A stretch of DNA of 64,000 bases from CAVSDF01 sp963726715 (GTDB taxonomy: Bacteria; Bacteroidota; Rhodothermia; Rhodothermales; BA12), in assembly GCA_963726715.1 (NCBI GenBank), contig CAVSDF010000010.1:124001-188000 (forward strand), given 5' to 3'. Below the pieces are notes generated by a model, which saw only the letters and a list, made by a program, of their open reading frames with translations, was not told the DNA's origin and did not search any database. Position 1 is the first letter of the stretch. Every line of letters begins with the position of its first letter. The position numbers and the translations under genes are program-made. Shown here piece after piece: positions 55,267 through 64,000 of this stretch.

Positions 55267-55353
55267 CCGGCGGCACCGGCGCACGGCGCCACCGGCGGCA
55301 CGATTCCCGCGCCTCTTGACAGCGCGGGGGCAGCGGGGACACGCGGCGCGCGG

Positions 55354-55362
55354 TAACGTTCG
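55354..55362 (+). promoter_or_regulatory. -7-like element TAACGTTCG for glnS
   Basis: TAACGTTCG lies 34 nt before the GTG of glnS. Confidence 0.35.
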
Positions 55363-55396
55363 AGCCTCGTCCCGCTCGTCCGCCCGCCCGTTTCCC

Positions 55397-57784
<2,388 letters not shown>

Positions 57785-57795
57785 CGGCGGCCCCG

Positions 57796-57825
57796 AACCT
57801 GTCAGGTCCCCGCACCTGACAGGTT
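57796..57825 (+). terminator. Hairpin after glnS
   Basis: Perfect 12-bp arms AACCTGTCAGGT and ACCTGACAGGTT with a 6-nt loop, 11 nt after the glnS stop. There is no long T-run. Confidence 0.55.
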
Positions 57826-57894
57826 GGCGCGCAACCGGCGCCGCACGGGGGCGGCGCGCGGCGGACGTGCATCGTTGGGGGCGGAATGATGGGC

Positions 57895-57925
57895 GGTGGG
57901 GGGCGGGTCGGGGACCCGCCCCTAC
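57895..57925 (-). repeat. GTAGGGGCGGG-type REP-like repeat, minus copy
   Basis: Reads GTAGGGGCGGGTCCCCGACC and onward on the minus strand. It differs by one base from 58014-58044, facing it. Confidence 0.75.
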
Positions 57926-58013
57926 GGCCACCGTCGTGTCATCGGCAACCAACGCGCCCCGCCACCGCGCGTGGCCCGCGACGCGCGTCCGGTTGCGTAC
58001 GCGACGCCGCTAC

Positions 58014-58044
58014 GTAGGGGCGGGTCTCCGACCCGCCCCCCACC
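58014..58044 (+). repeat. GTAGGGGCGGG-type REP-like repeat, plus copy
   Basis: 31 bp with an internal palindrome (GGGGCGGGT / ACCCGCCCC). With the copy at 57895 it forms an inverted pair of about 150 bp, a classic bimeric REP arrangement. Confidence 0.75.
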
Positions 58045-58105
58045 AAACGCACATCCTCCACCGCACCGGCAACCTCCACCGAACGCGCGGCCACCCACCG
58101 CCGCG

Positions 58106-59647
58106 TCACCCCAGCACCTCGACGGCCCGCGCGATGCGGCGCACGGACGCGGCTTGCCCGACGACCTCGATCGTCTCGAACAGGCCCGCGCCGACGGTCG
58201 TGCCGGTGACGGCGAGGCGGACGGCGTGGACGATCGCGCCGACCCCGACGCCTTCGGCCTCTGCCAGATCGCGCAGCGCGGCTTCGGCAGATGGAGCGTC
58301 GAACGGGTCGAGGGCGGCGACGCGGTCGGCGTAGGCGCGGACGAGGCGGGCGGAATCGGGCTTCCAGCGCTTGCGTACGCCGGTTTCGTCGTACGTCTCG
58401 GGGTCGACGAACAGGTACGCGGCGTCGGCGAGGTCGCGGGCGAAGACGAGGCGCTCGCGCATCAGGGCGGCGGCGGCGACGAGGCGCTCGCTCGTCATCA
58501 CCCCGACGCGCTCCGACACGGCCTCGCGGGCGCGGGCGGCGATCTCGTCGGGCGAGAGGGCGCGCACCGCCGCCGCGTTCATCCAGCGCAGCTTGTCGAT
58601 GTCGAACTTGGCGCCGGTGTTGTTCACGCGGTCGAGCGAGAAGGCCTCCACCAGTTCATCGAGCGTGAACGCCTCGCGGTCGTCGCCCGGATTCCAGCCG
58701 AGAAGGGCGAGGAAGTTGACGAGCGCCTCGGGCTCGTAGCCTGCCGCGCGGTAATCGCGGACGCTCACCGGGATGCCCTCGCGGTCGGCGTTGCGCTTCG
58801 AGAGCTTGCCGCCCTTCGGGCTGAGCAGCAGCGGCAGGTGCGCGAAGCGCGGCGGCGCGTGGCCGAGGGCGCGGTAGAGGAGGACGTGCTTCGGCGTCGA
58901 CGGCAGCCACTCCTCGCCGCGCACGACGAGCGTGATGCCCATCGCGTGGTCGTCGACGACGTTGGCGAGGTGGTACGTCGGCTGCCCGTCGGACTTGACG
59001 AGCACCTGATCGTCGATGTCGTCGCTCGGAAACGAGACCTCGCCGCGGATCTCGTCGACGAAGGCGATGCGCTCGCCCGGATCGACGCGCAGGCGGACGA
59101 CGTGCTCGGCGCCCGCGTCGAGCAGCCGGGCGACCTCGGAGGCGGGAAGGCTCGTCGTGTTGCGCATCGCGCCGCGCGTGCGGGCGTCGTAGGCGAAGGC
59201 GCCGCCGGTGGCCTCGGCGCTCGCACGGGCGGCCTCGATCTCCTCGCGCGTGTCGAAGGCGAGGTACGCGTGTCCGCCGGCAACCAGGCGGTCGGCGGCG
59301 GCGCGGTAGCGCGCCGTGCGCTCGCTCTGCCGGTACGGCCCGCGCGGCCCGCCGACGTCCGGCCCCTCGTCGTGCCCGAGGCCGGCCCAGCGCAGCATCG
59401 ACACGAGATCGTCCTCGGCACCCTCGACGAAGCGCTCGCGGTCGGTGTCCTCGATGCGGAGCACGAACGCGCCGCCGCTCTGCCGCGCGACGAGATAATT
59501 GTAGAGCGCCGTCCGCAGCCCGCCGACGTGCAGGTAGCCGGTCGGCGACGGGGCGAAGCGGACGCGCTCGGGGCGCACGGCGGCGCCGGAGGAGGGGCCA
59601 GAGCCGAGGTCGGCAGAGGGGTCGGGCGGATGGGAGGCGTCGGTCAT
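58106..59647 (-). CDS. gltX: Glutamyl-tRNA synthetase
   Basis: 513 residues from ATG 59647. It charges tRNA-Glu with glutamate. HIGH-type motif VRFAPSPTGYLHVGGLRTAL at about 28-47, then LRIEDTDRERFVEGAEDDLV, QPTYHLANVVDDHAMGITLV, VRGEEWLPSTPKHVLLYRAL and the KMSKS-type KGGKLSKRNADREG. The C-terminal all-helical anticodon-binding domain follows. The first 26 residues are a Pro/Ser-rich extension. Length is usual for bacterial GltX. It is convergent with glnS, so this organism carries both direct Gln and Glu charging enzymes side by side. Confidence 0.96.
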   Translation of the reverse strand: MTDASHPPDPSADLGSGPSSGAAVRPERVRFAPSPTGYLHVGGLRTALYNYLVARQSGGAFVLRIEDTDRERFVEGAEDDLVSMLRWAGLGHDEGPDVGGPRGPYRQSERTARYRAAADRLVAGGHAYLAFDTREEIEAARASAEATGGAFAYDARTRGAMRNTTSLPASEVARLLDAGAEHVVRLRVDPGERIAFVDEIRGEVSFPSDDIDDQVLVKSDGQPTYHLANVVDDHAMGITLVVRGEEWLPSTPKHVLLYRALGHAPPRFAHLPLLLSPKGGKLSKRNADREGIPVSVRDYRAAGYEPEALVNFLALLGWNPGDDREAFTLDELVEAFSLDRVNNTGAKFDIDKLRWMNAAAVRALSPDEIAARAREAVSERVGVMTSERLVAAAALMRERLVFARDLADAAYLFVDPETYDETGVRKRWKPDSARLVRAYADRVAALDPFDAPSAEAALRDLAEAEGVGVGAIVHAVRLAVTGTTVGAGLFETIEVVGQAASVRRIARAVEVLG

Positions 59648-59680
59648 CGGGGGCGCGGCGGCGGGTGCGGGATAGACGGC

Positions 59681-59688
59681 GGAAAATA
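59681..59688 (-). promoter_or_regulatory. -7-like element TATTTTCC for gltX
   Basis: TATTTTCC on the minus strand, 33 nt before the ATG. Confidence 0.4.
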
Positions 59689-59785
59689 GCCGGAGGGCGC
59701 GCGGCGACGGGGCGGACGGCGCAAATGGCGCGCGAAATGCGCACGGCGCGGCACGGTGCGGCGGCGAGGCGGACAGGCGGCGTGC

Positions 59786-59793
59786 TAACTTGG
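59786..59793 (+). promoter_or_regulatory. -7-like element TAACTTGG for the isomerase gene
   Basis: TAACTTGG lies 89 nt before GTG 59883 and fits TAnnTTGN. Confidence 0.35.
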
Positions 59794-59882
59794 GCGGCTG
59801 CGGCGTTGCCGCTGCGTCACATCCGCGCGCCCCGACTTCCACCGCGCGCGGCGTCTGTCTCCCCCGCATCCCCCGCTTTCCC

Positions 59883-61997
59883 GTGCGCCTGTTGGCCCCG
59901 CCCCGCCGCCCTGCCCTCCGCAGCCGCTCGTCGATTTTCTCTGCTCTCGCCGTACACGGCCTCGCCGTTCTCGCCAGCCTCGGCCTCGCCGCCTGCTCGT
60001 CGTCCGGCACGATGTCGACCGGCACCGCCTCGCGCGGTGCGGGGGCGACGCCGCCCGCCAACGCCGCCGACCCGGTCGTCGCCACGTGGGGCAGCCAGCG
60101 CCTGACGCTCTCGGGCTTCGAGGAGCGCTACGCCCGTTCGACGGGCGGCCGCGCCGCCGCCTCCGACGACTCGATGGGCGCCTACCGCGACTTCCTGACG
60201 CGCTACGTCGACTTCCGCCTCAAGGTCGACGAGGCCAAGCGGGGCGGCATCGACCGCCTGCCCGAGGTCGTCGCCGAAGCCAACGAGTACCGCCGCTCGC
60301 TTGCCCGGCCCTACCTGCTCGAACAGCGCGTCATCGATCCCGTCGTGCGGATGCTCTACGACCGGCAGGGGCAAATCGTGGACGCGAGCCACATCCTGAT
60401 CACCGTCCCCGAGACCGCGCCGCCCGCCGACACGCTCGCCGCCTACCGCAAGATCAGCGCCATCGCCGACTCGGTGCGCAGCGGGCAGATCGCCTTCGAG
60501 GCCGCCGCGCGGCGCCACAGCGACGATCCGTCGGCGCGCTCGGGCGGGCTCGGCGACGGCGGACGCCTCGGCTACTTCACGGCAGGCGTGATGGTCGATG
60601 CGTTCGAGGACGCAGCGTACGACAGCCCCGTCGGGATGGTGACGCAGCCGATCCGCACGTCGTTCGGCTACCACGTCCTCTACCTCCACGACCGCCGCGC
60701 GACGCCGCTCGACCGCCGCATCGAGCACATCATGGTCGTCCCGGAGGCGGGCACGCCCGAGGCCAAGGCCGCCGCCGAGGCCCGCGCGAACGCCTACCGC
60801 GACAGCGTCCGCGCCGGGCAGGCGACGTTCGAGGACCTCGCGCGCCGCCACAGCGACGACACCGACAGCGGCCCGCGCGGCGGCGACCTCGGCTTCGTCC
60901 CCTACTCGGCGCAGCTCGTCGAGCCGTTCAAGACGACCGCCTTCGCCCTCGCCAGCCCCGGCGACGTCTCGGACGTGATCGAGACGCGCTTCGGCTTCCA
61001 CGTCATCAAGTTCGCCGAGTCGCGCGAGCGCCCCACTTACGACGCGGCCTACAACGACCTCAAAGGCCCCGCGGCGCGCTTGCAGCGGGCGCAGCGCTTG
61101 CAGGACGCCCTCGGCGACAGCCTCCTCGCCGCCTCGCGCGTCGTGCGCAACGACGCCTTCGTGGCCGCCGAGCTCGGCCGCACGCCCGCCGACTCGGTCG
61201 CCTACCGCCTCTCCACGCAGGACTTCTCGCCCGAGGCCCTCGCTGCGACGGTGCTGACGATCGGCGACTCGACGTACTCGTTCGCCGACCTCGCCGGCTT
61301 CTCGTACTCCGCCCGCATCGCCCCCGGCGCCACCTCCGCCGCGACCGCCGAGCGTTACATGACCGCCTTCGCGCGTGACCGCGCCCTCGACGGCGAGTCG
61401 GCCCGACTCGAAGACCGCGACGCCGAGTTCGGGCGCGTCATGCAGGAATTCCGCGACGGCATCGTGCTGTTTCGCATCATGGACGATTCAGTCTGGAGCG
61501 CCGCACGCCGCGACAGCGCCGCCCTCATGGCCACGTACCGCGCCAACCCGTCGCGCTACCAGTACGGCGCCCGGACGCGCCTGGTGAGCTTCGAGGCGCC
61601 GTCGGATTCGATGCTCGCTGCCGTCACCCGCGCCCTTCGCGGCGGGATGAGCGTCGCCGACGCCGTCGCCGGGACGGTCGATGGGCGCTTCGCGGGCATC
61701 ATCGCCGACACCGTCTACCTCGACGGCCCCTCGCGGACCGTCTTCGACCGCGCCCTCGAACTCGCGCCCGGCCAGGCGACCGACCCGATCCCGTACCGCG
61801 GCTCGACGCTCGTCGTCGTCGCCAACGATGGGATGGAGGCGCCGCGGACGAAGACGTTCGAGGAGGCGCGTCCGGAGTTGGAGACGGCGACGCAGACGAC
61901 GCTCGAAGCCCGCTTCATCGAGCGCCTGCGCCGCGGCGCCAGCGTCCGCCTCTACCCCGAGCGCCTCGACGACGCCTTCAAGGGCGGCACGCGCTGA
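59883..61997 (+). CDS. Periplasmic peptidyl-prolyl isomerase lipoprotein with two parvulin domains (SurA/PpiD-like)
   Basis: 704 residues from GTG 59883. The lipoprotein signal ends VLASLGLAACSSSG. A helical N-terminal chaperone region contains LTLSGFEERYARSTGG and VVAEANEYRRSLARPYLLEQ. Parvulin domain 1 (about 165-285) reads ASHILITVPETAPPADT, FGYHVLYLHDRR. Domain 2 (about 285-385) reads IEHIMVVPEAGTPEAKAAAE, GGDLGFVPYSAQLVEPFKTT, ETRFGFHVIKFAESR. A long helical C-terminal part follows. It should help fold outer-membrane or secreted proteins. It is followed after 269 nt by a second SurA-type gene. Confidence 0.85.
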   Translation: MRLLAPPRRPALRSRSSIFSALAVHGLAVLASLGLAACSSSGTMSTGTASRGAGATPPANAADPVVATWGSQRLTLSGFEERYARSTGGRAAASDDSMGAYRDFLTRYVDFRLKVDEAKRGGIDRLPEVVAEANEYRRSLARPYLLEQRVIDPVVRMLYDRQGQIVDASHILITVPETAPPADTLAAYRKISAIADSVRSGQIAFEAAARRHSDDPSARSGGLGDGGRLGYFTAGVMVDAFEDAAYDSPVGMVTQPIRTSFGYHVLYLHDRRATPLDRRIEHIMVVPEAGTPEAKAAAEARANAYRDSVRAGQATFEDLARRHSDDTDSGPRGGDLGFVPYSAQLVEPFKTTAFALASPGDVSDVIETRFGFHVIKFAESRERPTYDAAYNDLKGPAARLQRAQRLQDALGDSLLAASRVVRNDAFVAAELGRTPADSVAYRLSTQDFSPEALAATVLTIGDSTYSFADLAGFSYSARIAPGATSAATAERYMTAFARDRALDGESARLEDRDAEFGRVMQEFRDGIVLFRIMDDSVWSAARRDSAALMATYRANPSRYQYGARTRLVSFEAPSDSMLAAVTRALRGGMSVADAVAGTVDGRFAGIIADTVYLDGPSRTVFDRALELAPGQATDPIPYRGSTLVVVANDGMEAPRTKTFEEARPELETATQTTLEARFIERLRRGASVRLYPERLDDAFKGGTR

Positions 61998-62061
61998 TTC
62001 GCGGCCGCGATGGGGGTGCGCCGGACCGGGACGGCAGTGGCAGACGGAGGCAGCGGTGGCG

Positions 62062-62089
62062 GTAGGGGCACGATAGTTCGTGCCCCTAC
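62062..62089. repeat. GTAGGGGCACGA palindrome (REP-like)
   Basis: 28 bp: arms GTAGGGGCACGA and TTCGTGCCCCTAC around a short centre. It shares the GTAG...CTAC ends with the other palindromes here. It lies in the 269-nt gap between the two isomerase genes. Confidence 0.75.
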
Positions 62090-62266
62090 GTCGCATCGGA
62101 ACACATCCGAATTGCCGCGCGCCCCCCTCTCGCCCCTCAAGCACACGGGCACGAGACCCCGCCACCTGCGCGTTTGCCCTCGACGTGCCCGCTCCGCGCG
62201 ACTCTCGTCGCCCGCCATCATTTTTCTGACCCTGCTGCGCCCGGACGTTTCCGGCCGCCCTTGCCG

Positions 62267-63676
62267 ATGCTCCTTCGCCGCGCCCTCGCGCTCTTCGCCC
62301 TCGCCCTTCCCCTCGCCGCGACCGCTGTCGTCGTGCCCGCCGCACAGGCACAGGACACGCCGCCGGTCGTCGCACCTGCCGTCGCCTCGCCCTCAGCGAC
62401 GGCCAACGGCCCGGTTCTCGACGAGGTCGTCGCTCTCATCGGCAGCCGCATCGTGCTGCGTTCGGAGGTCGAGGCCTACGCGGCCCAGCGCACGCGCGGC
62501 GCCGCTGTGCCTGACGACGTGTGGAAGGAGTCGCTGCGCGACCTCATCGACCAGGCGGTGCTCGCCACCGTCGCCGAGCGCGACACGACGATCCAGGTGA
62601 CGCCCGAGCAGATCAACCAGTCGGTCGACGGGCGGCTGCGCCAGATCTCCGCCCAGCTCGGTGGCGACGAGGCGGTCGAGCGGACCTACGGGCGCTCGAT
62701 CATCCGCATCCGCGAGGACCTGCGGACGACCTTCCGCGACCAGCTCCTCGCCCGCGAGGTGCAGCAGCGGCGTATGCGAACGGTCCGCGTGTCGCCGAGC
62801 GACGTGCAGGCGTGGTTCGCGCGCATCCCGTCGGACTCGCTCCCCGAGATTCCCGGCCTCGTGCGCGTCGCCCACATCGCGCGCTTCCCCGGCCCGCCGC
62901 AGTCGGTCGTCGACGAGGCGCGGGGCATCGTCGCGAACCTGCGCGACTCGGTGCAGTCTCGGCGCGGGACCTTCGAGCAGTACGCGGAGCAGTTCAGCGA
63001 GGACCCCGGCAGCGCCACCAACGGCGGCCGCATCACCGGTGTGCGCCTGCGCGATCTGGTGCCCGAGTTCGCCGCCGTCGCCTCGCGCCAGGCCCTCGGC
63101 GAGATCTCGCAGCCCTTCCAGACGCCCTTCGGCTACCACGTCCTGCGCGTCAACGACCGCCGCGGCGACATCGTCGACTTCTCGCACATCCTCATCCGCA
63201 TCGACAACAGCCGCGCCGACCCCGCGCCGTCGGTTGCCTACCTGAACACGATCCGCGACTCGCTCACGACCTTCAAGATCCCCTTCGAGGTGATGGCCAA
63301 GCGTCACTCGGAAGACCCGGCCTCGTCGCCGCTCGGCGGGCGCGTTGTCGATCCGCAGTCGCGCGAGCGCGATCTGCTCCTGAGCGGCCTCGGCGACGCG
63401 TGGCGCGCGACCGTCGACACGATGACCGCAGGTGAGGTGTCGGCTCCCGCGCTCTTCGAGTCGCTCGACGGGCGCCGCGGCGTCCACATCGTGCTGCTCC
63501 AGAAGAGCACCGAGCCGCACCGCGTGAGCCTCTCCGAAGACTATGCCCGCATCGAGGAGATCGCCCTCCAGGAGAAGCAGGAGCGCGTGATGCGCGAGTA
63601 CTACGACCAGCTCCGCCAGCAGGTCTTCATCGAGTACCGTGGCAAGGCGCAGACCCTCGCCGCCGCCAGCCGCTGA
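62267..63676 (+). CDS. surA: Periplasmic chaperone and peptidyl-prolyl isomerase SurA
   Basis: 469 residues, near the length of E. coli SurA (428). The signal peptide ends PAAQAQ (about 29). The N-terminal SurA domain contains LDEVVALIGSRIVLRSEVEA, LRDLIDQAVLATVAERDTTI and INQSVDGRLRQISAQLGGDE. Two parvulin domains follow: RVAHIARFPGPPQSV...TPFGYHVLRVNDRRG and FSHILIRIDNSRADPAPSVA...RGVHIVLLQ. The C-terminal helix KQERVMREYYDQLRQQVFIE completes the core fold. SurA escorts unfolded beta-barrel proteins to the BAM complex. The tandem arrangement with another parvulin lipoprotein suggests an outer-membrane biogenesis cluster. Confidence 0.92.
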   Translation: MLLRRALALFALALPLAATAVVVPAAQAQDTPPVVAPAVASPSATANGPVLDEVVALIGSRIVLRSEVEAYAAQRTRGAAVPDDVWKESLRDLIDQAVLATVAERDTTIQVTPEQINQSVDGRLRQISAQLGGDEAVERTYGRSIIRIREDLRTTFRDQLLAREVQQRRMRTVRVSPSDVQAWFARIPSDSLPEIPGLVRVAHIARFPGPPQSVVDEARGIVANLRDSVQSRRGTFEQYAEQFSEDPGSATNGGRITGVRLRDLVPEFAAVASRQALGEISQPFQTPFGYHVLRVNDRRGDIVDFSHILIRIDNSRADPAPSVAYLNTIRDSLTTFKIPFEVMAKRHSEDPASSPLGGRVVDPQSRERDLLLSGLGDAWRATVDTMTAGEVSAPALFESLDGRRGVHIVLLQKSTEPHRVSLSEDYARIEEIALQEKQERVMREYYDQLRQQVFIEYRGKAQTLAAASR

Positions 63677-63728
63677 GCGGGTCTCGCCCGACCGCCGCCG
63701 CATCCGACCGCCTTTCTCCCGCCGATCC

Positions 63729-64000
63729 GTGAGCCTCCGCCCCGACGACCCCGCCACGCTCGGCGCCCTCACCGACTCGATGACGCGCCTGCGCCGCGAG
63801 GTCGGGCGCGTCATCGTCGGGCAGGACGAGACCGTGCACCTCGTGCTTGCCGCGCTGCTCTCGCGCGGGCACGTGCTCCTCGTCGGCGTCCCCGGCCTCG
63901 CCAAGACGCTCCTCGTGCGCACGCTCAGCCGCGCGCTCGATTTGTCGTTCAACCGCATCCAGTTCACGCCGGACCTGATGCCGTCGGACATCACCGGCAC
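63729..64000 (+). CDS. MoxR-family AAA+ ATPase, N-terminal part
   Basis: GTG 63729 begins SLRPDDPATLGALTDSMTRL, then VGRVIVGQDETVHLVLAALL, the Walker A-containing LLVGVPGLAKTLLVRTLSRA and FNRIQFTPDLMPSDITGT, running off the window end after 90 codons. The GxPGxAKT P-loop and the FTPDLMPSDITG segment are diagnostic of MoxR ATPases, which act as chaperones with von Willebrand-type partner proteins, usually encoded next (DUF58, VWA, BatA-like). It is 52 nt downstream of surA on the same strand. Confidence 0.9.
   Translation, partial: MSLRPDDPATLGALTDSMTRLRREVGRVIVGQDETVHLVLAALLSRGHVLLVGVPGLAKTLLVRTLSRALDLSFNRIQFTPDLMPSDITG

Larger units (their letters stand above)
55091..55396. other. Intergenic stretch with two REP-like palindromes
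   Basis: 306 nt between the nuclease and glnS. It contains the two GTAGAGACGC palindromes and a TAACGTTCG promoter-like box. No gene is seen. Confidence 0.6.
57785..58105. other. Intergenic stretch between convergent glnS and gltX, with terminator and repeats
   Basis: 321 nt holding a strong hairpin at 57796 and an inverted pair of 31-bp GTAGGGGCGGG repeats. No gene is seen. Confidence 0.6.

Overview
The window is roughly 70% G+C by eye and reads as a high-GC member of the Bacteroidota/Rhodothermota group, most likely Rhodothermales-like. The evidence is: C-terminal FxPNPA-type tails like those used for type IX secretion on two secreted enzymes, a fused two-domain CrtYcd lycopene cyclase, GlnRS with a YqeY-like tail, many LxxC lipoproteins, and a recurring Bacteroidota-style -7 promoter element (TAnnTTTG, here mostly TAnnTTGC or TAnnTTnC). 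Taxonomy is inference only.

Layout. 0-20 kb is mostly plus-strand core genes: partial LptF/G, sucC, a BON-domain protein, an MMPL/RND exporter, a frameshifted KinB-like histidine kinase, an M24 aminopeptidase, a GT4 glycosyltransferase, a giant subtilisin with FG-GAP repeats, an RsbW-like kinase and a glycosyltransferase-methyltransferase fusion. They are followed by a minus-strand block of carotenoid genes and miaA. At 20.4-22.2 kb sit a PIN/antitoxin pair, a perfect dif-like palindrome and a tyrosine recombinase. 22.4-29.9 kb holds a hydrolase, an orphan sugar-ABC ATPase, a ThiD-like protein, a LacI regulator, purC, a peroxiredoxin and a LolC/E permease. 30.1-36 kb is a caspase / ECF sigma / membrane protein / caspase locus. 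36-39.8 kb holds a secreted protein, a DUF819 protein and an alpha-amylase. 39.9-42.7 kb is an AT-richer decayed island of toxin-type genes and repeats. 42.7-47.4 kb has lipoproteins, a TonB-type protein, a TPR protein and coaX. 47.5-51.6 kb contains four recognisable genes (CDP-alcohol transferase, phosphohexomutase, ctaB, ABC ATPase) all broken by many 1-nt shifts, which looks like poor sequence quality. 51.6-64 kb returns to intact genes: ABC permease, a secreted nuclease, glnS, gltX, two SurA-type isomerases and a partial MoxR ATPase.

Most interesting signal. An AT-rich 13-mer (CCGTTATTGCAAT and close variants) occurs twelve times between 1.8 and 36.8 kb and, as far as I can find, nowhere in 37-64 kb. 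All five copies left of 21 kb are on the plus strand and all seven right of it are on the minus strand, so every copy points toward the palindrome at 21171-21199 beside the tyrosine recombinase. Six of the twelve lie within 3.3 kb of it. This is what a polar chromosome-terminus or recombination-site system would look like. A second candidate system is the pair of divergent caspase-like proteases with an ECF sigma factor and a one-TM partner.
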